A stretch of DNA of 38,779 nt from JAMXLO01 sp041487355 (GTDB lineage Bacteria > Pseudomonadota > Alphaproteobacteria > Acetobacterales > Acetobacteraceae), in NCBI GenBank assembly GCA_041487355.1, contig JBGPND010000025.1:1-38779 (forward strand), given 5' to 3'. The notes under the pieces were generated by a model, which did no database searches, had not been told where the DNA came from, and saw only the letters and a program-made list of their open reading frames with translations. This document shows positions 7,582-16,375 of the stretch, in pieces. Position 1 is the stretch's first letter. Each line of letters starts with the position of its first letter. The position numbers and the translations under genes were made by a program.

Positions 7582-7921
7582 GCCTGAGCAGATTCGTGCC
7601 GCCCGTGCCCTGCTGCGTCTGGAGCAGGATGAACTGGCGCGCCGGGCGCATGTATCCGTCGTGACGGTTCGCCGTCTGGAGGCGCCGGACGGCATCACCA
7701 AGGTTGCACCGGGCACGGTGGATGAAGTCCAACGAGCGTTGGAGGCTGCCGGCGCCGAATTTATCGACCGCGGCGTGCGTCGCCGGTCGCGGACGCCAGA
7801 GGAGGCCGAGGCGCGCTATCAGGCAGCCTTGGCAATCGCGAAACGCAGCGCGGCACTCCTCAAGGATGCACCGCCGTTTACGGAGGACGATCTCTACGAC
7901 GAGAATGGCCTCCCGGCGTGA
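7571..7921 (+). CDS. Antitoxin: XRE-type HTH with VapB-like tail
   Basis: This is a 116-residue protein. Residues ~4-70 form an XRE-type helix-turn-helix domain (ITPEQIRAARALL, then DELARRAHVSVVTVRRLE, then a helix ending ALEAAGAEFIDRGVR). The last 40 residues are charged and end in TEDDLYDENGLPA, like the toxin-neutralising tail of VapB antitoxins. The next gene is a VapC-type PIN toxin with a GTGA overlap, so the role as antitoxin and autorepressor is strongly suggested. ATG 7571 is chosen over GTG 7565 because the predicted transcription start falls on it; either is possible. Most VapC partners have AbrB, RHH or Phd domains, so the XRE domain is unusual. Fusion is inferred by eye, not by a profile search. 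Confidence 0.8.
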   Translation: MLITPEQIRAARALLRLEQDELARRAHVSVVTVRRLEAPDGITKVAPGTVDEVQRALEAAGAEFIDRGVRRRSRTPEEAEARYQAALAIAKRSAALLKDAPPFTEDDLYDENGLPA

Positions 7922-8325
7922 TCGCCGTCGATACATCGGCCATCATTGCAATTCTTCAATATGAACCCGAGACGGCAACTTTTCTGCGCTGCATCACTGA
8001 TTCGGACGCTGCCTGCCTGTCAGCCGTGAGCTTTCAGGAAGCTTCGATGGTCGTAGCCGGGCGAACAGCGGATGCTGCGACGTGGCGCAACCTGGACGCC
8101 CTCATTAGTGTCTTTTCGATCGAGATTGTCCCCTACACCGAGGAGCTCGCGTTGATCGCCCGCGAAGCATTCCTTCGTTTCGGCAAAGGCCGCCATCTGG
8201 CGCGGCTCAACTCCGGCGACTGCGCGTCTTACGCACTCGCGAAGGCCCGAAAACTCCCGCTGCTGTTCAAGGGTGGCGATTTCGCGCGAACGGATATCGT
8301 CCCGGCACTCGCCACACCCGCTTGA
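7918..8325 (+). CDS. vapC: VapC-type PIN-domain toxin
   Basis: This is a PIN-domain ribonuclease (135 residues), predicted to cut a tRNA or rRNA when freed from its antitoxin. The acidic metal-binding residues are present: Asp5 (VDTSAI), Glu41 (FQEASMV), Asp101 (NSGDCASYALA) and Asp121 or Asp126 (KGGDFARTD). The sequence matches the alphaproteobacterial subgroup with RFGKGRHLARLNSGDC. It starts at GTG 7918, overlapping the antitoxin stop by 4 bp, so translation is coupled. The full set of acidic residues argues that the toxin is functional. The cellular target cannot be told. Confidence 0.92.
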   Translation: MIAVDTSAIIAILQYEPETATFLRCITDSDAACLSAVSFQEASMVVAGRTADAATWRNLDALISVFSIEIVPYTEELALIAREAFLRFGKGRHLARLNSGDCASYALAKARKLPLLFKGGDFARTDIVPALATPA

Positions 8326-8362
8326 CCGCATCCCGGCGGCGCGACCACACTCCCTCAGGCGT

Positions 8363-8387
8363 CTGGCCGCGAGGCTCTGGCGGCCGG
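8363..8387 (+). terminator. Weak hairpin after the toxin gene
   Basis: GGCCGC at 8365-8370 pairs with GCGGCC at 8380-8385, extended by one wobble and one more pair, with a 9-nt loop. It lies about 40 bp after the vapC stop and before the hydroxylase operon. No T-tract follows, so termination here is only a suggestion. Confidence 0.3.
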
Positions 8388-8424
8388 ACTCATTGAGACA
8401 CGGCGACAAGGGAGGGATTGCGCG

Positions 8425-8916
8425 ATGCCTCAGGTGACCCTGACGGTGAACGGCAAGCAGCACACGGTCGAGGTCGAGGGCCGCACGCTGCTGGTGGAGC
8501 TGCTGCGCGAGAAGCTCGGGCTGACCGGCACCCATGTCGGCTGCGACACCAGCCAATGCGGCGCCTGCGTCGTGCATGTCGACGGTGTATCGGCGAAATC
8601 CTGCACCATGTTGGCGCTGCAAGCGGATGGTTCCGCGGTCACCACGATCGAGGGCCTCGCGGCTGCCGACGGCACGCTGCATCCGATGCAGGAGATGTTC
8701 CGCGAGCACCACGGGCTGCAATGCGGCTTCTGCACGCCGGGCATGGTGATGAGTGCGATCGACCTAGTGAACTCGCACCCTGAGGGGCTCAGCGAGAAGC
8801 AGATCCGCGAGGGGCTGGAAGGCAATCTCTGCCGCTGCACCGGCTACCATAACATCGTCAAGGCGATCGCGGCCGCCTGGCCGCTGATGCACGGCAAGGG
8901 TGCCGCCGCCGAATAA
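8425..8916 (+). CDS. Molybdenum hydroxylase small subunit, 2Fe-2S (CoxS-like)
   Basis: This iron-sulfur subunit (163 residues) of a xanthine dehydrogenase-family enzyme carries electrons from the molybdenum site to FAD. The N-terminal ferredoxin-type domain holds Cys40, 45, 48 and 60 (GCDTSQCGAC...SC). The C-terminal helical domain holds Cys100, 103, 136 and 138 (QCGFCTPGM, LCRCTGY), so both [2Fe-2S] clusters are complete. AGGGAGG lies 8 bp before ATG 8425. The order small-large-medium seen here differs from the medium-small-large order of the classical CO dehydrogenase operon. Confidence 0.95.
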   Translation: MPQVTLTVNGKQHTVEVEGRTLLVELLREKLGLTGTHVGCDTSQCGACVVHVDGVSAKSCTMLALQADGSAVTTIEGLAAADGTLHPMQEMFREHHGLQCGFCTPGMVMSAIDLVNSHPEGLSEKQIREGLEGNLCRCTGYHNIVKAIAAAWPLMHGKGAAAE

Positions 8917-8940
8917 GACGAACCAAAGGGAGGGACGTCG

Positions 8941-11322
8941 ATGCCTTTCGAGGGAATTGGAGCCTCCGTTCGCCGCAAGGAGGACGCACGCTTTCTCAGC
9001 GGCCGCGGCAACTACACCGACGACATCAACCGGCCTGGCCAGCTCCATGCGTTCATCCGGCGCTCGGACCGGCCGCATGCGAAGATCAACCGCATCGACA
9101 CAGCGGCGGCGGCGAAGGCGCCGGGCGTCGTGGCGGTGTACACCGGCGCCGACTTGGCGGCCGACAACGTGGGCGGCCTGCCCTGTGGCTGGCAGATCCA
9201 CAACAAGGATGGCTCGCCCATGGCCGAGCCACCGCATCCCGTGCTGGCGGTCGGCAAGGTGCGGCATGTCGGCGATCCCGTCGCGGTGGTGATCGCTGAG
9301 ACGAAACAGGCGGCGAAGGACGCGGCCGAGCTCATCGTCATCGACTACCAGGACCTGCCCGGGGCGGCCTCGTTGCGCGATGCGATCGCGCCCGGCGCCG
9401 CGCTGGTGCACGACGATGTGCCCGGCAACATCTGCTACGACTGGCATATCGGCGACAAGGCATTGGTCGACGCGGCCTTCACCAAGGCGGCGAAGGTGGT
9501 GAAGCTGGATCTCCTCAACAACCGGCTGATCCCCAACGCCATGGAGCCGCGCGCCGCGGTGGGCGAGTTCGACACATCGAGCGGCGACTTCACGCTCTAC
9601 ACCACGAGCCAGAACCCGCACGTGATCCGTCTGCTGATGGGCGCCTTCGTGCTGCACATCCCGGAGAACAAGCTGCGTGTCGTGGCGCCCGACGTGGGCG
9701 GCGGCTTCGGCTCGAAGATCTACCACTATGCCGAGGAGGCGATCGTCACCTGGGCCGCCGGCAAGGTGCGCCGTCCGGTGAAATGGACGGCCGAGCGCTC
9801 CGAAAGCTTCATGTCGGATGCGCATGGCCGCGACCACGACAGCACCGCCGAGATGGCGCTGGATGCGGACGGCAACTTCCTCGCGCTGCGCATCTCCACC
9901 CTGGCCAACATGGGTGCCTATCTCTCGACCTTCGCGCCCTGCATTCCGACCTATCTGTACGCGACGTTGCTCGCCGGCGTCTACAAGACGCCAGTGATCT
10001 ACTGCGAGGTGAAGGCGGTGTTCACCAACACCGTGCCGGTGGACGCCTATCGCGGCGCGGGGCGGCCCGAGGCGTCCTTCCTGCTGGAGCGTCTGGTCGA
10101 TGTCTGCGCTTACGACACTGGGATGGATCGCGTCGCGATCCGGCGGAAGAACTTCATCGCGGCGGACGCGTTCCCGTACCAAACGCCGGTGGCTCTGCAA
10201 TACGACAGCGGCAACTATCAGGCGACGCTGGATGCCTGCCTGAAGGCAGCCGATTACACCGGCTTTGAGGCACGCCGCAGTGCCGCCGCCGCGCGCGGCA
10301 AGCTGCGCGGCATCGGCATCTCCACCTACATCGAAGCCTGCGGCATTGCGCCGTCGGCGGTGGCGGGATCGCTCGGTGCGCGCGCCGGTCTCTACGAGGT
10401 GGCGAATATCAGGGTGCATCCTACCGGCAGCGTCACCGTGTTCACCGGCTCGCACAGCCACGGCCAGGGGCACGAGACGACGTTCGCGCAGCTTGTCTCC
10501 GCGCAGCTCGGCGTGCCGATGGATCAGGTCGATGTGGTGCACGGCGACACCGCCAAGATCCCGTTCGGCATGGGCACCTACGGCAGCCGCAGCCTCGCCG
10601 TGGGTGGCAGCGCAATGGTCAAGGCGATGGACAAGGTCATCGCCAAGGGCAAGAAGATCGCCGCCCATCTGATGGAAGCCTCGGTCGACGACATCGAGTT
10701 CAAGGACGGCAAGTTTTCGGTCACCGGCACCGACAAGGTGAAGACGCTGACCGACATCTCGCTCGCGGCCTATGTGCCGCACAACTATCCGATCGAGGAG
10801 CTGGAACCGGGTCTCGACGAAACCGCGTTCTACGATCCGAAGAACTTCACCTTCCCGGCTGGCTGCCACATCGCCGAGGTCGAGATCGATCGCGATACCG
10901 GCGTTGTCGAGGTGGTGAATTTCGTCGCCGTGGACGATGTCGGACGGGTGATCAACCCGATGATCGTCGAAGGGCAGGTGCAAGGCGGCGTGGCGCAGGG
11001 CATCGGCCAGGCGCTGCTGGAGCATGCCGTCTATGACAAGAGCGGCCAACTGCTGTCCGGCTCGATGATGGACTACACCATGCCGCGGGCGGACGACCTG
11101 CCGAACATCAAGGTGGCAACCGAGGTCACGCTCTGCACGCACAATCCGCTCGGCGTGAAGGGTTGCGGCGAGGTGGGCGCGATCGGCTCGCCGCCGGCGA
11201 TCATCAACGCCGTCATCGACGCGTTGAAAGGATACGGCGTGCGGCATCTCGACATGCCGGCGACACCGCAGAAGCTATGGTCCATCATCCAGGCCGGACA
11301 GCCACGGATGGCCGCGGAATAA
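8941..11322 (+). CDS. Molybdenum hydroxylase large subunit (form II CoxL-like)
   Basis: This catalytic subunit (793 residues) binds molybdopterin cytosine dinucleotide and hydroxylates a carbon centre using water. The N-terminal domain begins GASVRRKEDARFLSGRGNYTDD. Cofactor contacts include VGGGFGSK and GSHSHGQGHETT. The active-site loop reads AYRGAGR (369-375). True aerobic CO dehydrogenases have AYRCSFR with the Cys that holds copper, so this is form II and probably acts on an organic, often N-heterocyclic or aldehyde, substrate. The catalytic Glu is at 744 (GCGEVGAIG). GGGAGGG precedes ATG 8941 and the gap to the small subunit is 24 bp. Substrate unknown. Confidence 0.94.
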   Translation: MPFEGIGASVRRKEDARFLSGRGNYTDDINRPGQLHAFIRRSDRPHAKINRIDTAAAAKAPGVVAVYTGADLAADNVGGLPCGWQIHNKDGSPMAEPPHPVLAVGKVRHVGDPVAVVIAETKQAAKDAAELIVIDYQDLPGAASLRDAIAPGAALVHDDVPGNICYDWHIGDKALVDAAFTKAAKVVKLDLLNNRLIPNAMEPRAAVGEFDTSSGDFTLYTTSQNPHVIRLLMGAFVLHIPENKLRVVAPDVGGGFGSKIYHYAEEAIVTWAAGKVRRPVKWTAERSESFMSDAHGRDHDSTAEMALDADGNFLALRISTLANMGAYLSTFAPCIPTYLYATLLAGVYKTPVIYCEVKAVFTNTVPVDAYRGAGRPEASFLLERLVDVCAYDTGMDRVAIRRKNFIAADAFPYQTPVALQYDSGNYQATLDACLKAADYTGFEARRSAAAARGKLRGIGISTYIEACGIAPSAVAGSLGARAGLYEVANIRVHPTGSVTVFTGSHSHGQGHETTFAQLVSAQLGVPMDQVDVVHGDTAKIPFGMGTYGSRSLAVGGSAMVKAMDKVIAKGKKIAAHLMEASVDDIEFKDGKFSVTGTDKVKTLTDISLAAYVPHNYPIEELEPGLDETAFYDPKNFTFPAGCHIAEVEIDRDTGVVEVVNFVAVDDVGRVINPMIVEGQVQGGVAQGIGQALLEHAVYDKSGQLLSGSMMDYTMPRADDLPNIKVATEVTLCTHNPLGVKGCGEVGAIGSPPAIINAVIDALKGYGVRHLDMPATPQKLWSIIQAGQPRMAAE

Positions 11323-11344
11323 TCGCGAACGAGGGGACAGCACG

Positions 11345-12139
11345 ATGTACGATTTCGCGTATCAGAAGCCGGGCAGCCTCGCCGATGCGGTGAAGGCGCT
11401 GGGTGCCGATCCCGAGGCGAAGGCACTCGCCGGGGGCATGACGCTGATCCCGGTGCTGAAGCAGCGGCTCAACAAGCCCACCGTGGTGGTGGATCTGGCG
11501 AAGCTTGGGCTCGCCGGCATCAGCGTCGCGGGCAACACCATCACCATCGGCGGCATGACGACGCATGGCGCGGTCGCGGGCAACGCCGATGTGAAGGCGA
11601 AGAATCCGGGGCTGGCGGAGCTTGCGTCGCATATCGGCGACGAGGCGGTGCGCCATCGCGGCACGATCGGCGGCAGCCTGGCGAACAACGATCCGGCCGC
11701 CGACTATCCGGCCGCCGCGCTGGCACTCGGCGCCACGATCAAGACGGATCGCCGTTCGATCAAGGCGGACGATTTCTTCCAGGGCATGTTCGCGACGGCT
11801 TTGGAGCAGGGCGAGATCATCACCGGGGTCGAGTTTCCGGTTCCCGAGAAGTCGGCCTATGAGAAGTTCCCCAATCCGGCATCGCGCTACGCCATCGTCG
11901 GCGTCTATGTGGCGAAGACGGCGGGCGGTGTGTGCGTGGCGGTGACTGGTGCGGGCCAGAACGGCGTGTTCCGCCACACCGCGATGGAGCAGGCGTTGAC
12001 TGCCAACTTCTCGCCCGATGCGATCGCGAACATCGTGACGCCGCCGGATGGGCTGAACAGCGACATCCACGCCAGCGCCGAATATCGCGCCCATCTGGTG
12101 GGTGTGATGGCGAAGCGGGCAGTGGCGCGCGCGCGCTGA
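11345..12139 (+). CDS. Molybdenum hydroxylase medium subunit, FAD-binding (CoxM-like)
   Basis: This flavin subunit (264 residues) passes electrons from the Fe-S subunit to the final acceptor. The N-terminal PCMH-type FAD fold shows LAGGMTLIPVLKQR (~29-42). The second FAD motif, TIGGSLANNDPAADYPAA, lies near residue 110. A C-terminal CO_deh_flav_C-type domain follows with PASRYAIVGVYVAK. Length is a little short of the usual 270-290 but complete. GAGGGG lies upstream of ATG 11345, 22 bp after the large-subunit stop, so the three subunits form one operon. No accessory maturation gene (CoxD, CoxF or XdhC type) is seen in the window. Confidence 0.93.
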   Translation: MYDFAYQKPGSLADAVKALGADPEAKALAGGMTLIPVLKQRLNKPTVVVDLAKLGLAGISVAGNTITIGGMTTHGAVAGNADVKAKNPGLAELASHIGDEAVRHRGTIGGSLANNDPAADYPAAALALGATIKTDRRSIKADDFFQGMFATALEQGEIITGVEFPVPEKSAYEKFPNPASRYAIVGVYVAKTAGGVCVAVTGAGQNGVFRHTAMEQALTANFSPDAIANIVTPPDGLNSDIHASAEYRAHLVGVMAKRAVARAR

Positions 12140-12146
12140 TTCCACG

Positions 12147-12362
12147 ATGCGGGGGATTGGCGACAATGGCGGCCCCCCGCTCGACCCGGAGATCGATCCG
12201 AACGAATCCTGGCGCCACTGGTGCTGGAAGCGTGCGGTGAAGCGCGCCTGGAAGACGCCTCCGCGGGAGATCGCATTGCGCCGCCTGGCGCGTGCCGAGG
12301 CGCTTGGCATCACGTATCGAGAGTACACGCTCGAGATCCTGGAGCGAGGCGTCCACCTGTGA
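12147..12362 (+). CDS. Small conserved protein with DNGGPPLD motif, function unknown
   Basis: This 71-residue, basic, Trp-rich protein begins MRGIGDNGGPPLD and continues with DPNESWRHWCWKRA, AWKTPPREIALRRLARA and ALGITYREYTLEILERG. I recognise the DNGGPPLD start and the overall pattern as a small conserved protein found in alphaproteobacteria, but I know of no function. There is no signal peptide or membrane segment. It starts 7 bp after the FAD subunit stop and its stop overlaps the hydrolase start in a GTGA, so it is translated as part of the hydroxylase operon. No clear ribosome-binding site is visible, in keeping with translational coupling. The motif pattern supports a real gene. Confidence 0.75.
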   Translation: MRGIGDNGGPPLDPEIDPNESWRHWCWKRAVKRAWKTPPREIALRRLARAEALGITYREYTLEILERGVHL

Positions 12363-13240
12363 GCGACCTGTCGTGCCTGGTGGCCGAGCCGGGTGCCCAC
12401 TCGATTCCCTATGTTGATCCAGCGTTTCCCGACCGCACGTTGCTGCTGCACAGCGCCCGGCCACGCCACTACGATGCCGCGACGCCGGTGCTGTTGGTGC
12501 ATCATGGTGTTGGACGCAACGGTGCGGCCTATCGCGACTACTGGCTGAGGGTTGTCGACGAGGCCGGTATCCTGGCGATTGCGATCGAGTTTTCGGAAGC
12601 GTCGTTTCCCGAATATCTCTGGTACCATTTCGGCAATCTGCATGACGAAAGCGGCACACCGAACCCGCAGGAGCAATGGACCTACGGCATTGACGAACGT
12701 CTGTTCGCGGCGTTGCAGGACCAGGGGCTGACAAACCGCCAGCGCTACGGGCTGTTTGGCCACTCCGCCGGCGGGCAGTTCGTGCATCGGATGCTCTCGT
12801 TCGGCTTTCGCGACCGCGTCGCCGTTGCCGTCAGTGCGAACGCCGGCACCTACGCCATGCCGGACCTGGAGACGCCGTGGCCGTTCGGCCTTGGCGAAAC
12901 CTGCCTCGATCCAGATGCGCTGCGCCAACTGCTCGAGTTCCCCGTCACCGTGATGACCGGCACGCGCGACACCAAGACGACGGGCCGGTTCTTTCCGAAG
13001 GGACCCCGCTCCATGCGCCAGGGCGCCACGCGGCATGAGCGCGCGCACAACTACGTCCGTGCCGGGCACGCCGCGGCAGAGGCGTTGCAGGCTCGCTGTG
13101 CCTGGACGGTGATCGACGTGCCCGATGTCGGCCATGACGGCGAGCGCATGTCCATCGCCGCCGCACCAGTCGTGGCGGCCGCACTGCACGCTTCGGAGCC
13201 CGGGCACGCGCCGATTGCTGGCGGCCAGCGGCTGCATTAG
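12359..13240 (+). CDS. Alpha/beta hydrolase
   Basis: This is a serine hydrolase (293 residues from GTG 12359) of the alpha/beta fold. The strand-helix entry VLLVHHGVGRNG is followed by the nucleophile elbow GHSAGG (Ser136). A probable acid lies in the TGTRDTKT region and the catalytic His at ~259 (PDVGHDGER). No signal peptide is seen, so it is probably cytoplasmic. The GTG start overlaps the stop of the small gene by 4 bp; the frame is open further upstream but antisense-like there. In this operon it could cleave an ester, amide or carbon-carbon bond of the compound oxidised by the hydroxylase. That link is inference from position. Confidence 0.85.
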   Translation: MSDLSCLVAEPGAHSIPYVDPAFPDRTLLLHSARPRHYDAATPVLLVHHGVGRNGAAYRDYWLRVVDEAGILAIAIEFSEASFPEYLWYHFGNLHDESGTPNPQEQWTYGIDERLFAALQDQGLTNRQRYGLFGHSAGGQFVHRMLSFGFRDRVAVAVSANAGTYAMPDLETPWPFGLGETCLDPDALRQLLEFPVTVMTGTRDTKTTGRFFPKGPRSMRQGATRHERAHNYVRAGHAAAEALQARCAWTVIDVPDVGHDGERMSIAAAPVVAAALHASEPGHAPIAGGQRLH

Positions 13241-13273
13241 CATCCGGACAATTCCGCTGGGAGGCCAAAACTC

Positions 13274-14857
13274 ATGAAACGCCGTGATGTCCTGAAGTCC
13301 GCGCTCGCCGGCGCGACCGCGCTGGCCGCGCCGCGCATCGTGCAGGCGGAGGGAGCGAAGACCATCACCTTCGTGCCGCACGCCGATCTCGCCTCGCTCG
13401 ATCCGGTGTGGACCACGGCCGACATCACGCGCAACTTCTCGCTCGCCGTCTACGACACGCTTTATGGTTACGATGCCGAGTTCAACGTGCAACCGCAGAT
13501 GGTCGAGGGTGCGGTGGTGGAGAACGATGGCAAGCAGTGGGACCTCACGTTGCGTGACGGGCTTGCCTTCCACGACGGCACGCCGGTGCTGGCGCGCGAC
13601 TGCATCGCCACCATCCAGCGTTTCGCCAAGCGCTACCCGTTCGGCGAGGCGCTGATGGTGCGCACCGACGAACTCACCGCCGTCTCCGACAAGGTGATCC
13701 GCTTCCGGCTGAAGAAGCCGTTCGCGCTGCTGCCGAATGCGCTTGCCGAGGTCTACTGCGCCATCATGCCGGAGCGGCTGGCGAAGACCGACCCGCTACA
13801 GCAGGTGTCGGAAGCGATGGGCAGCGGGCCGTTCAAGTTCGTCGCCGCCGAGCGCATTCCCGGCCAGCGCGTGGTCTATGAGAAGAATGCCAAATACATT
13901 CCGCGCAAGGACGGCAAGCCGAGTTTCAACGCCGGCCCCAAGATCACTTACGTCGATCGCGTGGTGTGGAATTTCATCCCCGATCCGGCTACCGCCTCCG
14001 CCGCCCTGATGCAGGGCGAGGTCGACTGGTGGGAGAACCCCACCATCGACCTGATCCCGCAGTTGAAGGGCAACAAGGACCTGACGCTGACGGTCAAGGA
14101 CCGCACCGGCGAGATCGGCTGTCTGCGCTTCAATCACATCCAGCCGCCGTTCGACAATCCCGCCATCCGTCGCGTCGTTGTCGCGGCGATGGACCAGAAG
14201 GAAATCATGGAGGCTGTGGCGGGCGCCGAACCTTCGCTGATCAAGACGGAGGTTGGTGTGTTTGTGCCCGGCACGCCGATGGCGAGCACCGTCGGCGTGG
14301 AAGTGACGCGCGGTCCGAAGGACTATAACAAGCTCAAGCAGGACCTGATCGCCGCCGGCTACAAGGGTGAGAAGATCGTCATCCTCGCGGCTACCACCAT
14401 CCCGACCATCTGGGCCGAGGCGCAGGTTGCCTCGGACACACTGAAGAAGATCGGCATGAACATCGATTTCCAGGCGCTGGAATGGGGCACCGTGGTGCAG
14501 CGGCGCGCCAGCAAGGAGCCGATCGACAAGGGCGGCTGGAATATCTTCTACACATATCTCGGCGGTTTCGGGAACATCACGCCGGCGCCCAACCTGCCGA
14601 TCCGCAGCAGCGGCACCAACGGGAGCTGGTTCGGCTGGCCCACCGACGAGAAGATGGAGGCGCTGCGCGCGGCGTGGTTCGATGCGCCCGACCTCGCGGC
14701 GCAGAAGAAGATCTGCGAGGAGATGCAGGTGGCGTTCTGGAAGAGCCCGCCCTATGCGCCGCTCGGGATGTACGACCAGCCGACCGCATTCCACAAGTAT
14801 CTGCAGGATGTGCGCGACGGCTGGCCGCAGTTCTACGGGGTGAAGAAGAACGTATAG
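13274..14857 (+). CDS. ABC transporter substrate-binding protein (SBP_bac_5), Tat-type signal
   Basis: This is a periplasmic binding protein (527 residues) of the peptide/opine/nickel importer class. The signal sequence MKRRDVLKSALAGATAL has a twin-arginine-like motif and ends near VQAEG. The mature part shows DPVWTTADITRN, DTLYGYD, LTLRDGLAFHDG and VLARDC in lobe I. The later regions GSGPFKFV, RFNHIQPPFDNPAIRR and PYAPLGMYDQP are all family-like. GGGAGG lies 8 bp before ATG 13274. No permease or ATPase gene follows, so it must use a transporter encoded elsewhere. The dppBCDF-like operon at 3609-7538, whose own binding protein is a related pseudogene, or the ATPase pair at 26613-28672, are candidates. 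Confidence 0.93.
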   Translation: MKRRDVLKSALAGATALAAPRIVQAEGAKTITFVPHADLASLDPVWTTADITRNFSLAVYDTLYGYDAEFNVQPQMVEGAVVENDGKQWDLTLRDGLAFHDGTPVLARDCIATIQRFAKRYPFGEALMVRTDELTAVSDKVIRFRLKKPFALLPNALAEVYCAIMPERLAKTDPLQQVSEAMGSGPFKFVAAERIPGQRVVYEKNAKYIPRKDGKPSFNAGPKITYVDRVVWNFIPDPATASAALMQGEVDWWENPTIDLIPQLKGNKDLTLTVKDRTGEIGCLRFNHIQPPFDNPAIRRVVVAAMDQKEIMEAVAGAEPSLIKTEVGVFVPGTPMASTVGVEVTRGPKDYNKLKQDLIAAGYKGEKIVILAATTIPTIWAEAQVASDTLKKIGMNIDFQALEWGTVVQRRASKEPIDKGGWNIFYTYLGGFGNITPAPNLPIRSSGTNGSWFGWPTDEKMEALRAAWFDAPDLAAQKKICEEMQVAFWKSPPYAPLGMYDQPTAFHKYLQDVRDGWPQFYGVKKNV

Positions 14858-14959
14858 GCGCGGGCCGCTCCGAATGGATTTGCAGCGTGCTGCCGTGCAT
14901 CGTGACCTGAAGGCCATCCGCGAGGGCATCGCGCAATCCTGTCACGTGCGCCGCGCTGG

Positions 14960-16219
14960 ATGACCCATCATGTCGTCGTCATCGGCGCAGGCATCGTCGG
15001 CGCGGCCTGCGCCATCGAACTGCTGCGCGACGGGCATCGCGTGACGATCCTGGAGCCGGGCGAGCCGGGCGGCGAACAGGCCGCCAGCTACGGCAACGGC
15101 ACGTTGCTCAATCCAAGCTCCGTCATCCCGATGTCCAGCCCAGGCATCTGGCGCAAGGTGCCTGGCTGGCTCGCCGATCCGCTTGGTCCGCTGGCGATAC
15201 GCTGGCGCTATCTGCCGCGGCTGCTGCCCTGGCTGACGCGTTTCCTCCGTGCCGGCGCCACCGAGGCGAAAATGGCGGCGACCGCGCGAGCATTGCGCCC
15301 GCTGCTGCTCGAAGCGCCCGAGCGGCATCGCCGCCTGGCGGAGGAGGCCGGCGTGGGTGATCTGATCACCCGCCAGGGCGTGCTTTACGTGTTCCCGACC
15401 CGTGCCGACTTCGCCGCCGAGGAACCTGCGTGGCGGCTGCGGCGCGAGACCGGCGTGCGCTGGCTCGAATTGTCGGCCGACGAATTGCGCCAACGCGAGC
15501 CGAGCCTGGATCGCCGCTACACGTTCGGTCTGCTGGTTGAGGAGAATGGCCAGTGCCGGGACCCGGGCGCCTATGTGGCCGCGTTGGTCCGCCATGCGCA
15601 GGCGCTTGGCGCCGAATTGCGGCAGGGGAGGGCGCTCGGCTTTCGCATCGAAGACCGGCGGCTGCGCGCGGTGCGCACGGAGGCGGGCGAGATCGCGGCC
15701 GACAAGGCGGTGATCGCTGCCGGAGCCTGGTCGAAAATGCTGGCCGCGGCGGCCGGCGATCGCGTGCCGCTGGAGACCGAGCGTGGCTACCATGCCGTCA
15801 TCACGGAACCAGGCATCGCGCCGCGCTATCCGGTGATGCCGAGCGACGGGAAGATGGGATGTGTGATGACGCCGCAGGGACTGCGTCTCGCTGGACAGGT
15901 GGAGCTGGCAGGACTCGACGCGGCACCGGACTGGCAGCGTGCCGCGGTGCTGCGCGACTTCGCCCGGCGTGTGTTTCCCGACCTGGCGCGTGATCTGCCG
16001 GCGGAGAAGGTGAAGGTCTGGATGGGCCACCGGCCTTCGATGCCGGATGGGCTGCCCTGCATCGGTCCGGCCTCGGGATGTGCTGACGTGGTGCATGCCT
16101 TCGGGCACGGCCATGTCGGGCTGACTGCAGGGGCCGCGACCGGGCGGCTGGTGGCGGATCTGGTCAGCGGGAAGGCTCCGGCGATCGATCCGACGCTGTA
16201 TTCAGCGCGGCGGTTCTGA
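14960..16219 (+). CDS. FAD-dependent oxidoreductase, DadA-like
   Basis: This 419-residue flavoprotein is of the D-amino-acid dehydrogenase/glycine oxidase (DAO) family. It oxidises the C-N bond of an amino or imino acid and passes electrons to the respiratory chain or oxygen. The N-terminal dinucleotide site is VIGAGIVGAACAIELL (GxGxxG at 9-14). The flavin-contacting region GEQAASYGNGTLLNPSSV and the C-terminal GHRPSMPDGLPCIGP and FGHGHVGLT are DadA-like. A 102-bp gap separates it from the binding-protein gene, with no obvious ribosome-binding site. Beside a binding protein of this class it may oxidise an imported opine-like or D-amino acid, which is inference. Confidence 0.9.
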   Translation: MTHHVVVIGAGIVGAACAIELLRDGHRVTILEPGEPGGEQAASYGNGTLLNPSSVIPMSSPGIWRKVPGWLADPLGPLAIRWRYLPRLLPWLTRFLRAGATEAKMAATARALRPLLLEAPERHRRLAEEAGVGDLITRQGVLYVFPTRADFAAEEPAWRLRRETGVRWLELSADELRQREPSLDRRYTFGLLVEENGQCRDPGAYVAALVRHAQALGAELRQGRALGFRIEDRRLRAVRTEAGEIAADKAVIAAGAWSKMLAAAAGDRVPLETERGYHAVITEPGIAPRYPVMPSDGKMGCVMTPQGLRLAGQVELAGLDAAPDWQRAAVLRDFARRVFPDLARDLPAEKVKVWMGHRPSMPDGLPCIGPASGCADVVHAFGHGHVGLTAGAATGRLVADLVSGKAPAIDPTLYSARRF

Positions 16220-16375
16220 GAGAGTTTGGCGACGGAACAGACTACATGCTGCTTCGGATCAGCAGGACTCGATCGCAGCAGGGACGCGCCCCAGCGTGAT
16301 GGCGCGGAGGCTTCTCGCTGACCTTGGGCGCTGCTATAGCGGGTTCAGGGTGACCGGAAATGCGCGCGAGCCTCG

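Noticed and set aside
8764..11247. 827-codon open frame on the minus strand opposite the hydroxylase large subunit
   Set aside because: It is exactly antisense to a gene with full family motifs; its His/Arg/Asp-rich composition is what GC-rich antisense frames give.
8425..12139. Aerobic carbon monoxide dehydrogenase
   Set aside because: The active-site loop is AYRGAGR, lacking the AYRCSFR Cys needed for the Mo-Cu centre, and gene order and accessory genes do not match cox operons.
11285..13573. 762-codon open frame on the minus strand
   Set aside because: It is antisense to three real genes (FAD subunit, small protein, hydrolase) and shows no family motif.
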